DNA of 64,000 bases from Collybiopsis luxurians FD-317 M1 (GCA_000827265.1 KN834794.1:256019-320018); one strand, 5' to 3'; positions 1-12,700 are shown, counted from the stretch's first letter. Program-made: numbers and translations. Notes: generated by a model not told the origin, from the sequence alone.

Positions 1-1029
1 TATTACTGACAATGACAATGAGGGCTGGCCATGGTGAGGTTGGTTCAAGTTGGCCCAGGTTTTTTTTTCTTTTGTTACTCGCTAATCTTGGGGTGACGTG
101 GTTGAGGTCGAGGATGTTGTCATGGGTCTTCAGATGGAATGAAGAACAGTAGGGGAGGAAGATGGTAGGAGAGGATCAAAAAGAAGAAAGAAAACGGAAT
201 GAGCGTTTGGACCGGTTCATACCGTACCCTCTTTTTCTTTGTTTTTCATTGAACATTAGTGTGCAATCGATTGTATTCCGGCCCAGTACCTACCTATTTT
301 TATTTTTATTTTTATTTTTTCTTTCTCATTTGACCTTCGTGCAATCGATTGCATTCCGGCCCAGTACCCACCTATTTTTCTTTTCTTTTTTTTTTCTCAT
401 TTGACCTTCGTACATGCATCATCACCCCCACCTCTACGAAACCTCTACGGTGACGTATTCGCGGTTTCACCGGATCAGATGCAATTCATTCTTCGAGGGC
501 TGGTTTTAGGTCTTGGGTCTATGGTTTCTTATTTTACTTTTCTTTGATCGTTCGTTATACATATGTGCATATGCTACGCGCGCCGTTTAGAGTCGGAGTA
601 CATATGTAGTTTCGATTCTAGTCTCTGCTTTCCCATGTGCCCATGCGGTATGTACCTATGTACTTACCAAGGGTGTATTTTCATCTCCCATCGGGCGTAC
701 ATCATCGGACACACGTTAAGCAAGTATGCTACATACTGTATGTTTTGTTGACGTCCCATCTTCGTCTTGTGTCATTGTCGTCGTGGTTATACCCCTTCAA
801 GCTGTCATTGTACTCACTCTACATTTGCTTTCACATCGGTGTTTGAGTTACGGGTCAACGTGGTGCGTTAATATAAGTACAAGTGGATCGATGTTATCAT
901 TCCACCATTTTTTTTGGAATGGTTGGCGTCTGGACCAGTGATATTAGTGCGGCCAGTAAAATTGTAATGAAGTTGCATACTTACCAACACATCGACTACG
1001 AGGAAAGCATACAGAAGATCAGATCCATC
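1..1029. other. Intergenic, AT-rich, with a short direct repeat
   Basis: No supported gene. T-rich DNA. A block beginning GTGCAATCGATTG at 261 recurs at 339 with small changes (ATTCCGGCCCAGTACC follows in both), and the adjoining ctcatttgaccttcgt occurs near 325 and 395, so about 75 bp is imperfectly duplicated. Small reading frames at 162-941 have low-complexity content and no family resemblance. Confidence 0.5.
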
Positions 1030-2394
1030 TTATAGCGGTACATCTTCCCCATAAATGAACTCGTCTACCAGTTCCGCGACCCTTTTAGCCAATCCCGCAG
1101 AGTACTTGTACCCTGTTCCTCCTACGCCGTATGCATGCACTATATTCATCTTTCCCGCGCCCCGCCCCGTCTCCCTCACAGAGTCGGTATTAATTGCCAA
1201 CACTTGTTTTTCCACTCGTACCCCGCCCTTGCGTCCCGGCCGTATGCCTACAAATTCATCGACAATATCGAGATCTTCAACTTTGTCGGGGTATGTACCA
1301 GGTGCGGTTATAAGGCGTGCCCGACGGAGGATGTCAGCTCTGAGTGATGGATCGAGCTCGGTTGAGGTGTTTCCTGGTTGGCTTATCCCGCCGATGATGG
1401 CTGTACCGTCTAGTCGAGGGATAGAGTATGCGTAGACGTTTCCACTACGATATGGAATAAATAAATGAAAAAAAAACAATACTCATAAGCATCTTCAGAG
1501 GGAATGAAACGGATATTGCAAACCTTCGACATATCACTGTCGTTTCCTTCGTGCGAACCTGTATCGTCTGTCCTCTTGCTTCTTCGACCATTTCATCTTC
1601 TACTCCTCCGAGGTATTTGGCACCGACACCGGTAGCGTTTACCACCACATTGATGTTGGGAACGATATCGCGTATTTGAGAGATGTGGCCGAGTTCTTTC
1701 CGGATGAATGTCACCCCAGAGGCGGTTAGACGGTCTTTGAGCCATTGGAGATAGATTAAAGGGACGATTACGACTGTTTGATATTCATAGCCGAGAGTGA
1801 CGTCTTTTGGAAGATCGGAAGTGGGGATTTGTTTGCACTGGAGATGGAGGGATGAGTACCATAACCGCTGGTGTCGATGGAAGGCAACGTACGCCAGGAA
1901 TGAAGTCTTTGTACCAGACTTGATCCTCGTCTGTGTCTTGATCGAAATAATCGATGCTGATAATGCGCTGGACAGAAGGGCTGAAGGATGGCATACTACG
2001 TATTAATGAAGGACAGAGCTGTGAAGCGTACCCTTACGCCGCAGTCTGGATCCGATTCGGCTAGTTTCCACATATACCTGAAGGATGCTTTCTGTATCTC
2101 GATGTCTTCATTGGATGAAGTTAAATGAGGCTGGGGATCGAACGTTCATTGCGAGGACTGCTAAAATGAAAATTTGACCAACTCGCCAGAATGCACCTGC
2201 CCTAATATAATATATTCTTAGGGAATGAAAGAATCAAAAACTGGAATGAATTACCATGGTGAAGCCCATCCGTGCGACTCATTATCACCTACCAAATCTC
2301 GAGCAACGACAGTAACATTGTAAATTCTTGATAAAGCGAGCGCCACCGACAGACCTGTCACGCCTGATCCAATGACAGCGACACCGGGAGGCAT
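1030..2394 (-). CDS. D-amino-acid oxidase family FAD-dependent oxidoreductase
   Basis: Likely oxidises D-amino acids (or D-aspartate) to 2-oxo acids with FAD, giving ammonia and H2O2. Seen: start ATG at 2394 ([15 protein letters not shown]), an N-terminal Rossmann GxGxxG, then SPW continuing through a 19-nt exon (2183-2201) as AGAFWR, which rebuilds the family's SPWAGANW block. Further blocks are [39 protein letters not shown] near 1640, and a C-terminal [15 protein letters not shown] close to the FAD/substrate-loop signature. Exon 1 is 2255-2394 and exon 3 begins at 2130; at least five short introns are needed. The protein ends DVPL, so no canonical peroxisomal SKL tail is visible, although family members are often peroxisomal. 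No frame-breaking lesion was seen once introns are allowed. Substrate is not determinable from sequence. Confidence 0.88.
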
Positions 2395-2709
2395 GATGAT
2401 GATGGAATGAAAGCAAGAACAGCTATCACGGGAACCTGCAGGGAAAAAATATGGGGAAATCACAAGCCACATTAGGTAATGTCAAAGCGATTTCTTGGGA
2501 GTATTTCGCGGAATTTACGCGCTGCTGCAGCTTTCCTTGACGGCTGAGTACGCGTAGATTATATCGCCACCGACATTTGTGCATTACTTAATTTGATAAA
2601 ACATCCATTCGGATCTTTTTTGCCACAACATTCCACGTGCCAGCTGCGTGCCGGCTCCTAAATTGTCATCGTCTCCTATGTTGCTGCGACCGTCTCTCTC
2701 AACACTGCA

Positions 2710-4387
2710 ATGCCATGTCCTCCACCTGAGACTAGCCAGAATTGCAGCCCTGAAGAATTTACTGGGGCTTCAGATAACTCAGCGGCCCAGCAGCTTGATC
2801 TTCTTGTTCGATTACGAGTTTTAGAACATTTACAGAACACCCTTGGCTACCCCATTCCGGTTCAACAAGACACCCAGTCGTTAACTGAACAAGTCGTCCT
2901 CGACGTCCTCGATTGGATCGCTCAGTGCTATGCCCTCAACCCCTCAGATGCTGTGACCGTGGCAGTCTCTACGCGTCCTGGAATAGTGACTTTGCATCTC
3001 TGTCATGACGACGTTAAATCAGCCATACAAACCTCCAAGGTGTTCCTCGCCATGTTGCGCACAGTACTTAATTTTGACGAAAACACCAACTCTTCGTCTG
3101 TTATCGCGCCAATTTTCCAAATGGTTGTGAACATGGCGTATCCCCGAATTCTACACAAGGTCTCTCGTATTGGAATAACAGACGGTGGCCCAGATGATAC
3201 AGCGCATCATTTTACTTCTCTCGTTACCGCATGGATGCTATTTCGCCCAGGAGGGGAACAATCTCGAGGTTTCGTGAAGGTGGCAACGAATTATGCGGGT
3301 ACAACGGCTCGCACGACCGAGTACATGGTCCAGTCATTTATTACGATCGTAGAACAGTGCAACGCCGGTGCGCGGTGTAAGGACATGAACGAGCAGAAGC
3401 GTTTCTCATACCTTTCATCTATCGTCGTCGCTTGCAATCTCCTCATCAACTCTACCTTTTTCAACGATCTGCACAATCACGAATCTTTCCGCTCATCGCT
3501 TAGGGTAGAAGATCGTATGTGGTTTTGTCATTGTTGCTCCTCCTTATCCTCACTTCAATCGTAATTTAGGTCTTTTTCTTCACAAGATCTTTCGTCGGTT
3601 GTCTTACATCGCTTCCTACAAATCAGGGGCAGCGAAGTTCGCCTTTCTCGGAGTTCCCTATCTACGCCAAGTTCTTGGGCAAGACGGTGTGAAGAATTTT
3701 GCGAACGGAAGAGATGGTAGTATCCGTGTCGAGTTGGCCACTTACTTTGATGCTTCTAAAGTGCCTGCCATTCCGACCAAATCGTTTTCTTGGCCTTCAG
3801 AACCACCAGTTGATCATCTTCCCGGACTCTTCAATGTCTCTTTTGACAACTCACATTCCCCGTCTTCTTCCCCCCGTCATTCTCGCGATACGAGCAACGC
3901 GAGCGGTTATTCCACTAGTTCCAACTCAACTGAAGCCAGCGCCCACGCACGTTCTATATTGGCACACCTCGATAACGAGCTTAGATACGAGATTCTCCAC
4001 TCCGAGATGGTTGCGGAGGCTTGGACTCCGGGCGGGACTGCGTCCGTGCGATGCCACCCCGAACTTCAGCTCATACAATACCTCGAGCATTGCGGGATTA
4101 ACGTGGCGTATAGCGCCATTGGGATGAGCAAACTTGCGTGTTGGGCTTGCGCCAGATATGTCGATTGTTTGAATCTCGACGCCGAGTACATCGAGGACGA
4201 CCGAGTTGAAGGCGAGATAGCACCGAAGCTTCGTTGGATCATGAGGGAAGGAGGTGGAGGGAAAGTTAAGTGCGATTGGATGATACCTTCGATGGCTAAA
4301 GTAGAAATGATGGATATGCTGATGGATGATACACAAAGGGAGCTGGAGAGGGTGATACATGAGGTCGTTTTGGACTATTATATCTAA
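2710..4387 (+). CDS. OTT_1508-like nucleic-acid/nucleotide deaminase (fungal)
   Basis: Two exons, 2710-3514 and 3570-4387, joined by a 55-nt GT-AG intron, give a 540-aa protein. The C-terminal region holds H-P-E (His431, Glu433) followed by S-K-L-A-C-W-A-C (Cys459, Cys462). This HxE plus CxxC arrangement with the preceding GMSKL is the zinc-binding core of the OTT_1508-like deaminase clan, where the Glu acts as proton shuttle. Residues 1-270 are helical-looking and unrecognised; a Ser-rich linker lies at about 363-390. The family is common and expanded in basidiomycetes; substrates are mostly unknown, with proposals ranging from nucleic-acid editing to effector-like roles. Start chosen as the first ATG after an upstream stop. 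It lies divergent to the D-amino-acid oxidase with about 315 bp between starts, so a shared promoter is possible. Confidence 0.82.
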
Positions 4388-4958
4388 TGTACAATACCTT
4401 GCTTGGACCTTAATGCTTGCGCTCTTACCGTAGTATAATTGGAATATCGTTAATTTTTCTAAATCATACATAAAAACCTCGAGTAGAAGGAAGGAACGAT
4501 ACGTCGTGACCGCGGTTTCTGAAGAGTGTATCCCGCCCTTCACGAGCGCTAATTGTCCCGTCAAACAGGAGCAAGCGGCGTCTAGCGTTACGTACTGGCC
4601 TGAGATTTAACTTTCAAGTTAAGGCTATCGAGGTCCCAACGATTCCCTGCTTACCAGCTGAGCAGCCTCAAGATGGTGATACCCTTACAAGCTCCTCCTC
4701 TAGACTGCACGAATATCTTCGCATGATCCAGTTTCTCTGGCGCTTAAGATTCACCCCTGTACTGGAATATCAAGAAGCCCTCTCGCAAAAATTCCGGTTA
4801 AATTCTGATATCAATTGATCAAATACATGGAAGCAAGCTCGTAATATCCTCTTGCTAATACCTATACACTGGCTATTTCTGGTTAAACTTCAGCTTCCCA
4901 CGTATACTGCTCTTAAAGCCCAGGAAGAACGCTGAGGAAAGTCAAATCAAGTTCGAAC
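4388..4958. other. Intergenic / P450 promoter
   Basis: About 570 bp between the deaminase stop and the P450 start. Nothing coding seen. It should hold the P450 promoter; no clear TATA element was identified. Confidence 0.5.
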
Positions 4959-7687
4959 ATGGCATTCTCCGTGGATGTACTCAATGTCAACTACTCTACC
5001 TGGCTTCGAGCCTTCTTGGTGGTTGCTCTATCGGCAAGTCTTTGGTCAGTGTCACGCAATCGCAGAAACAAGGGTGTATCGTCTTTGAGCCAACTTCGAG
5101 GACCTCCGTCGCTTTCTTGGCTGAAAGGTGAGTAGCGCCTGGACCTTAGTAGCGAAGTGTTTTAGAAGCTTAAAACTGCTAGGACACCATTCGAAACTCT
5201 TCAGCCCGAAAGATGGATGGGAGTTTCACCAAATGCTCGGGACCTGTATGTAAAGGTTTACCTGACTCAGAGAACCGCGTTCGTAGAGTCCTAACGTTTG
5301 TCTCTGCAGATGGTTCTTCGTTACAAGTCAAAGGCTTTCTCCAGGTGGATATAACACACTGTTTTTATCGTTGAAATATCTTGATGATAAAACATTTTCA
5401 TAGCAAAAGCAACTTTACACGTTTGACCCTAAAGCTATGCACCATATTCTGGTCAAGGTAGGGCGGAGTTTTGCTATTTGCCACGTTTGTTTGACGAAGT
5501 ATTCATGCACTCAGGATGGGTCCTTGTACGAGCCCTTTCGCGTCAAGTTAATTTGCAGTTTCCATCCTCTTTGATACCGATATCTAACTGTAAATCATAG
5601 ATTTACACATCTGGTGTTCGGAAAGGGTCTTCTTAACACCCTCGGGGATCATCATCGCAGGCAACGCAAGATGCTCAACCCTGTCTTTTCAATCGCCCAC
5701 ATGCGGGCACTCGGTGAGTCTTAAAATATACTACTTAGCGTTAGGATTCACGCCCGTGCAGTGCCCGTATTTTACGATGTTGTTGACCAAGTACGTTGAT
5801 TCCCAACCACATAGATGTAAGTTCTGACAGCCTCTCCAGTTAGATGCCGCAATATCCCAGAGAGTGAAGGATGGACCTTCTGAGGTGCGAGGACTGGAAT
5901 CTTCACGATTATTTACTGGAATCTCAGCCACACCTTGCAGATTGACCTTCTCGGATGGATGGCTCGCACAGCACTTGAACTCATCGGTCAATCCGGCTTT
6001 GGATACTCCTTCGATAGCATGGTAGACGATCAGCCAAAACACAAATATAGCATTTATATCAAGAATCTTGGGTAAGTCTCAAAGAGTTTACATTTCTCGG
6101 CCTTCTGTGACCGTTATACATAGGCCGTCGATGATTAAGTTGGCAATGCCGTTGATGTATATCCTTCCTTTGATGCTCAAACTCGGCATACCTGCCAACA
6201 TACGTATTTTTATAATGAACATCACTCCTTGGAAAGCTCTGCACGATGTTCGGGACATGGTTAACTATATGTATGCATTATCCGTGGAGGTTTATGAGGA
6301 GAAGAAACGCGCGCTGGCAGCAGGAGACGAGGCTGTGGTCAATCAAATCGGAAAAGGAAAAGACCTTCTTAGTGTATTGAGTGAGTATTCACGCTCGCTT
6401 TTTCCAGGATGCTCAACGTTCCTCAATCCGACTGCCACTGCCAGTGAGGGACAATATGAAAGCCGATAGCAAAGACAGGTTGGAAGAATCAGAAATCATA
6501 GCACAGGTACGTCTGTCCCGCTTTACTTCTACCTTCCATTTTGACTTTAAATTCCACGGAAATCTAGATGTCGTGAGTCTGGCTCCCCTGAGTTGAGTGG
6601 GTGTCTAATTCATTTTTTGTCTGTTTCGAAAAGAACCTTCATTTTCGCCGCAATGGAGACTACATCAGTGAGTGCGTTGCAATGTGACTGACAGCCAAGG
6701 ATTTATGGAGTGGCAGAGCGGGATATCTCGTGTTCTTCATCTTCTAGCTTTGAATCCAATGATCCAACAGAAGCTGCGACAGGAAATTCTTGAAGCCCGA
6801 AAGGAACGACAAGGCGCAAGACTGAACTACGATGACCTGGTTGCCTTGCCGTACCTAGATGCTATTTGCAGAGAGACTTTGCGTCTTTATCCCCCCGCAC
6901 CTTCTATTGCACGACAGTGGGCCTGGTTTTTTTTTTCTGCCATTCCCAAAGAAAAACTGATCATGTGCCGGTACCAGAACTACGCAAGACGTGATCGTCC
7001 CACTTTCAAAGCCTGTTATCGGGGTCGATGGGAGTGAAATATCGCAGATCCTCCTTCCGAAGGCTACTCGGGTCACAGTATCTGTGAAGTGTATTCGCTG
7101 ATTCCTGTCTCATTTTGTACTCATTTCCTCCCCAGACTCTGAACGCAAATAGATCGTCGGAATTGTGGGGCCCTGGTGAGCTTCTCAATACCTGGATTGG
7201 TGACCTGTAATAACTACTAGGCTCAGACGCCTTGGAATGGAAGCCCGACCGCTGGCTCTCGCCACTTCCAGAGTCCATTTCTAACTCGAAGATTTCTGGA
7301 GTCTATTCTCATTTGTGAGCACGTTGAACTACACCTTGTTATAAGACAGCTCATTGATTTAACCTTAGAATGACCTTTGGTGCCGGAAGTCACGCATGCA
7401 TGTACGTCGTGGTCCCTTTATTCTGTGCATACTCGGAATTCGCTGATGTTTGTTCCAAGTGGATTTAAATTCTCGCAATTGGAGATGAGTGCGTTATTAA
7501 TCGAAGTGTTTGAAACCTTTACTCACCTCCTCGATCAGAGGTCGTCGTTGCGATGCTGGTAGAAAAGTTCAAGATTTCACTTCCACATAACAAGGAAATA
7601 TTCTGGCAGATGACGGGTATTGTCAGCCCTGTGGTTGTAGGAGGTGACGGCCATGCTCAGTTGCCGCTAGTAGTAGAGGCGATTTAA
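4959..7687 (+). CDS. Cytochrome P450 monooxygenase
   Basis: Heme-thiolate monooxygenase, ER-anchored. The start (4959) encodes MAFSVDVLN followed by a hydrophobic anchor (AFLVVALSASL) and a proline-rich hinge (RGPPSL). I-helix FIFAAMETTS is encoded just before a donor at about 6669. The K-helix ExxR is in ETLRLYPPAP (about 6870), followed by an intron with an unusually long T run. Then come PLSKPVIG, a WKPDRW motif at about 7240, and the heme loop FGAGSHACIG, which is split by an intron after the Cys-Ile codons (about 7400). Stop at 7687. At least ten short introns; all motifs occur in order, so the gene looks intact. The N-terminus and K-helix region resemble fungal CYP5150/CYP63-like enzymes, but the family cannot be fixed. 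Substrate unknown. Same strand as the downstream hydrolases. Confidence 0.88.
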
Positions 7688-8012
7688 GTGAAGGCGATGC
7701 CGAACTGCTCTACTTTTTCGTACTTTCCCTTTTGTTTTGAACAGTTAAAAGCCTGATAAATACCAAGGTTTTGGGGGTTCTCGTCGGGCCCTGCCGAACA
7801 GCGCTCGGGTGGTAACTTCCTAACACGGCTACCGGTTATCTCGGGCCGAATGCCCTAAATAATTTAAAAATGCGCCGACGGACGAGGCGGCGCCATATCG
7901 TGATTTCGTATTACTATAAGTTTTTCATATATATTCTAGATCCAAGTTCAAGTTTCCAGTTAAGATCTCTTCTTTTCAATTCCAACACATTACTACCCTC
8001 TCCGTCGTTTCA
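7688..8012. other. Intergenic with GC-rich island
   Basis: 325 bp between P450 and first hydrolase. A GC-rich stretch at about 7780-7905 (cgggccctgccg, ccgacggacgaggcggcgcc) is followed by an AT-rich segment just upstream of the hydrolase start, typical of a promoter. No coding signal. Confidence 0.4.
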
Positions 8013-8684
8013 ATGTCTACACCCACAACCCTCGTTGATCTGTCTCATCCGCTGGATCCTGAGCGCATGTCAATTCCGCCAGACTTGCCTCAGCTTAGCT
8101 GTTGCCCGATCGCTACGGTTTCCAAGGATGGCTTCAGCATGCATACCGTCAGCCTCGGGTCTCACACCGGAACGCACGTTGATGCCCCATCTCATTTCAT
8201 CGCGGATGGAAAGACTATCGACCAAATCCCGCTTTCTGCACTTGTTGGACCCGCTATCGTCCTGGATCTCACCTCCAAGGGCGCAAAAGAGGTTATCACA
8301 TGGGCTGACATTGAGAAAAGTCCGCATGCGGATCAGATCAAAGCAGGAGTCATTCTTCTCCTGCATACTGGCTGGTCGAAACATTGGGCTTCTCCAGGAC
8401 ACATATACTGGGAGCATCCGTATCTGAGCACCGATATTGCAGAAAAGCTCATAGCTCGGGGTGTGAATGTGATTGGAGTTGACTTCGCCAGTCCAGATGA
8501 ATCCCAATTCGAGCCGCCTTGGAAATTCCCATTTCATCGTTCATTCCTCGGACTTGGAGGGTTTATCGTAGAAAATCTGACTAATCTCGAGCAACTTAAA
8601 GGGCCAGGAGTAATGGTGAACCTTCTTCCAATAAACCTTGTTGGAAGTGATGGTGCTCCGGTACGGGGACTTGCGTGGAAATGA
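8013..8684 (+). CDS. Cyclase-family (PF04199) metal hydrolase, kynurenine-formamidase-like, copy 1
   Basis: Intronless, 223 aa. Contains HTGTHVDAPSHF at residues 51-62: His51, His55, Asp57 and His61 match the HxGTHxDxPxH metal-binding signature of the cyclase family, which includes bacterial kynurenine formamidase KynB and isatin hydrolase. It opens with LVDLSHPLD, the usual first strand, and has GVILLLHTGW and GVNVIGVDFASPD blocks and a C-terminal GSDGAPVRGLAW. Likely a Zn/Mn-dependent amide or lactone hydrolase in the cytosol; no signal peptide. Its sister gene lies about 400 bp downstream on the same strand with the motif at the identical residue number, so the two are a tandem duplication. 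Substrate is inference only. Confidence 0.9.
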   Translation: MSTPTTLVDLSHPLDPERMSIPPDLPQLSCCPIATVSKDGFSMHTVSLGSHTGTHVDAPSHFIADGKTIDQIPLSALVGPAIVLDLTSKGAKEVITWADIEKSPHADQIKAGVILLLHTGWSKHWASPGHIYWEHPYLSTDIAEKLIARGVNVIGVDFASPDESQFEPPWKFPFHRSFLGLGGFIVENLTNLEQLKGPGVMVNLLPINLVGSDGAPVRGLAWK

Positions 8685-9088
8685 GAAGTCGTGGGTGTCG
8701 TGAAGTTCAGTGTGTACGTGTAGGGATTCTGTTGACTTTAATCTGATGAAATGGAAAACAAATGGATACCTGCCTCCCTTCCTTTTCAAGATGATTTTTT
8801 TCTGACCGATTCCGCGGCTTACGTCTATACTTCAAAACCCCGTCAACCTCCATCGCATCCGAGGTGTTCTATGAAGACTAGAACTAGTCTAGGTGATTGG
8901 TCGAGGTTTGAGCGTGTGCGTCTGCAACATTCACCTAATCGTAATGTGTATGTTTACACAACGACTGGCAGCCTACCTCAGGGCTTGTAAGATAGTGTAA
9001 ATTATCGATTATCAGTGGGCACTGCAGGTTTAAAACGTAAATGCTGACCTTCCGACATATTTGCATTCCCACTCAAGCTAACTCAACT
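8685..9088. other. Spacer between tandem hydrolases
   Basis: About 400 bp. Terminator of copy 1 and promoter of copy 2; no coding signal beyond short frames. Confidence 0.45.
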
Positions 9089-9778
9089 ATGCCTCCCAAA
9101 AGAGAGCTCGTCGACCTATCCCATAGCCTCGACCCGAATCATATTTCCCTATGGCGAACGATGCCTCGTTTTACCTGTCACCCCTTCACTACCATCGCCA
9201 AAGACACTTTTAGCATCCACACAATTTCAATGGGCACTCACACGGGCACACATGTCGATGCCCCCAGCCATTTTATCGACGGCGGAAAGTCCATAGACCA
9301 AATACCCCTTGACACTTTTCACGGACCCGCACTTGTCATTCATCTCCCATCCAAGCAGGCCAGCGAGTGCATCTCTTGGGAGAAAGATCTCAGACCGTAT
9401 GTGGATCGAATGCACCCGGGAGTGATTGTGCTATTGCACACGGGTTGGTCGCAGTATTGGACCAAAGATTTGGAATATTTTGCCCATCCTTATGTAGAGC
9501 CGCAAGCGGCGAAAGAGATGTTGAAGCTCGGGGTGCAAGTTGTGGGTTTGGATACACCGAATCCGGACCAAACGGGTGTAGGAGGCCATCCGTTCCATGA
9601 AGTATTTTTGGGAGGAGGTGGTGTTATTGTCGAAAATTTGACAAATCTCGACAAACTACGAAACTTTATTGAGCCTACGGTGAACTTGGCCCCAATCAGT
9701 ATTGTTGGTACCGATGGAGCTCCGGTGCGAGGGGTTGCGTGGGATGCAGGCAAACGCAGCGACGAGGCAGCTTCTTAG
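9089..9778 (+). CDS. Cyclase-family (PF04199) metal hydrolase, kynurenine-formamidase-like, copy 2
   Basis: Intronless, 229 aa from the ATG at 9089. That start was preferred to the upstream in-frame ATG at 9041 because MPPKRELVDLSHSLD then aligns with MSTPTTLVDLSHPLD of copy 1. HTGTHVDAPSHF again spans residues 51-62, so all four predicted metal ligands are kept. The shared ends are VENLTNL and GTDGAPVRGVAWD. Copy 2 has a few extra C-terminal residues (DAGKRSDEAAS). The two proteins have diverged through most of their length but keep active-site spacing, which suggests both are functional and may act on different substrates. No signal peptide; cytosolic. Confidence 0.9.
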   Translation: MPPKRELVDLSHSLDPNHISLWRTMPRFTCHPFTTIAKDTFSIHTISMGTHTGTHVDAPSHFIDGGKSIDQIPLDTFHGPALVIHLPSKQASECISWEKDLRPYVDRMHPGVIVLLHTGWSQYWTKDLEYFAHPYVEPQAAKEMLKLGVQVVGLDTPNPDQTGVGGHPFHEVFLGGGGVIVENLTNLDKLRNFIEPTVNLAPISIVGTDGAPVRGVAWDAGKRSDEAAS

Positions 9779-12700
9779 CTCAAGCCTGACCGCATGAATC
9801 GATTTTGGTGTAATAGTTAATTTAGAGGATATTCGATGTATGCATCGTGGACCAATGAGCGAGTGAAATAAGTATACGGAAGTCACAGGGAGAACTCAGA
9901 TCGGTGTGACGAACGTTTGAACCTCAGTTCATTTCCGTCGGGGATGTTGATGGGCGATATGTATAAACGACCTCATTGCAGCAATGACCCCGATGACTAT
10001 ATTTTCAGCTGATTGCAAAATTGTAGAAAAAATCCCAGAAGACGCGCCTTAGTGATTGTTCTTACCTATAAACAAACTACCAATTCATTGCTCCATGAGA
10101 ATGCCACCAAATGTAAATGTCCCAGAGCTGCAATCAGCGAGTAAATTGCTTCGTTTCGGCTTATTCGTTCAGGTTTCCCTTCGAAAATTTCCTACGGGTA
10201 CTTTAGATAGAATTAACACATGTGCCAACTTTGAGAGCGATATACACGCCCAGGAAAATATTCAGGTTTTTTATTAGTGACGAAAACTGACCCTCAGCTC
10301 TACTTATAAGAAACGGAAAGGGTGGAATTGGCCTGGAGCTCACAACATCAATCTTGTTAACCCATTCAGAGTCAATTTATTACTTAAGCTTAGCACGAGG
10401 CAAACACCTGTAACGAGGAAGTAAGGTATAAAATGCAACTTTCCCATCTGCGTCGGAAGCCTCCAGACTGGGTTGCAACTCCTGCCATTTTCTAACCTCT
10501 AATCCGCTTTGCACTGGCTTCACATTCAGCTCTCCTAAAATTTTCAAACTTGGCCATATTTACGAGTGCATGGAATGGAATACCGAGTTTCTGTGGTGGA
10601 GATTTTGTGCCTGATTCAAGGCAGGCAATTTTGAATTGATCTCAATTTTGTAATTTATATATTTTTAGCTAGTGTTCATTACATTGGAAAGCCCATAACT
10701 GAACAAAGCACAAGTTCTGCCACATATTAGTGCTGGCCCACTTATGTGTCAAGTGAAGCTCTGAGCCCAAGATATCTATCTGATACTCTGAAAAGTTTCA
10801 GGGACATGTTTGAATAAACACTTAGAATTTTCCTCTAGTAAAGCATTGGTAGTATGGCTGTCCTGGCATCGGTGGAGCCATTCAGAATAGTATGTTGTTT
10901 GGCAGTAAACCCTATCACTGAGGTATGCTGTTGGGAATTCATTCTACAATTCTGCAATCAGCTGTGATACTCTTATGTAGAAGTAGGGTTGGATTAGAGG
11001 AAAGGATTCAGTAAACATATAACTCAAATCTCACAAGTTTGGTAATAGGGAGGGTAAAAAGAGTACTATCATCGGAGCGGCCCTGTCTCTTTTGTTAACT
11101 AGACACCAGACAGATTAATCTGATATTCATGAGACAGTGGCGACATATGTTCCTTGCTTGTGGGAACCATATGATTTCGACAGTAAGCTAGAGGTGAAGG
11201 CCGGAGATTTAACAGACATAGGACCAACATCAGACCTAAAGATTCGAGAGAGCACTAGGCTAGTTGAGCTAGCACTTGCGTGGTGCTATATTGAAGAGGT
11301 TCAGACAGGTCAACAGCGTTCGTTCTAAGATAGGTGACTGATTCCAACCACGAAGCAGATACAGGAAGCTAGTTTCGAGTAGGAATAAAATTCACTCAAT
11401 ATCGTAGAGCCACCACATTATGACTCCCTCAATTTAGTTACCTCCTGCCTCCAGTTAACATTCTTCGCATACCGGATCGCAACCATGCCGAGGTGTAGAA
11501 CGGTTTATAATCGTGGCACTAGACAACTACTACTACCAGTTAGTATAAGCAAGGTCCGTGGGCAATGAAGAATCTTTAACTGAACCGACACAAGGCCGAA
11601 TAGAGACAAAAGGAAAAATGAAGAAGACATACTATGCTCAGAACACCGCAGACAAATTAAGGGGCATCCGGTGAGATCTCTAGATTGAATGCGGGGATTC
11701 ATTAACAATGTTGCTACATGCCAAATGCATTGCTACATTCAAGCTACGTTTCAAATGATTCTGTATATCTTGACTCCTGAAATTAAGCTCTCAGTACGCA
11801 TACTAAATACATTGGCAGGCACAGAATGGTATAATAATATATTTTGAACACCAAATACATTAATTTGTGTCAGTGAACAGCAGCTGGATTATACAAAGAG
11901 AGCATCCTAGGGATAATCTCACTGAACTACTGTACCATTTCGATCAGTTCGGCAGTCACAGGTCAGCAAATATTCACAAACCCCGCCAATGACTTTCTTT
12001 TGATTTTTCGGATTTTTATCAGATTATTTTTTGGGCTCTAATCATGGGAATTTGCCGAAGTGATTGAAATGGTACATGTAAACGTCTGTAATCCATTTAA
12101 GCTCAAGATGAAAGGAAGAAGTTGAGACTCAGAGGTTAAAATATACAGAGTTTTCAAAGCAGCCTGCTTTTGTATCAACATTGTCTGAGTTTTTTACTGA
12201 TCAAATTCTTCGAACTAGTGCTTATTGGATAAAAAGAACGTCAAATAAGATTAATCAAATCATATGTTACAAGAACTTATTTGAAGGTAAAGTATGAATG
12301 GCTCAGAGTAGAGGCTCGAGACCAACTTCAGACGCGTAGAAAATGCACAACAATGAAAAAAAAAAAAAAAAAACAAGGCTGTGGCTCAGTGGGTACATAT
12401 ATCGCATCACACAACAACTAGCTTGCAATTGGATTACAAGAGAAGGTAAATATTGTAAGCCTCAGGTCGCCATCCCAGTGCTTATGTATATCTAGGGTCT
12501 TTCTCCACTTAACCGCCTGAGGTTATCTACGATCGATCTTGAATTTCTTGCATGCTGAAGTACGGGATATGTGTGCTTCTTGATGAAGTAATCGTAGCTT
12601 TCATAACCCTGGCTTGATTGTAGCTGCTTACCCATTCTGCAATCGGTTAATACAATGTTTATTTTCAGAATTTAAACAAACTGGGCCATCATGTGCTGGG

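Noticed and set aside
2131..2254. Frame break near the N-terminus of the D-amino-acid oxidase
   Set aside because: A 19-nt exon at 2183-2201 with GT-AG borders restores the AGAFWR block, so a pseudogene call is not needed.
6901..7040. Frame break in the P450 after the K-helix
   Set aside because: A GTGGGC...TACCAG intron of about 60 nt restores a normal P450 reading (QDVIVPLSKPVIGVDGSE).
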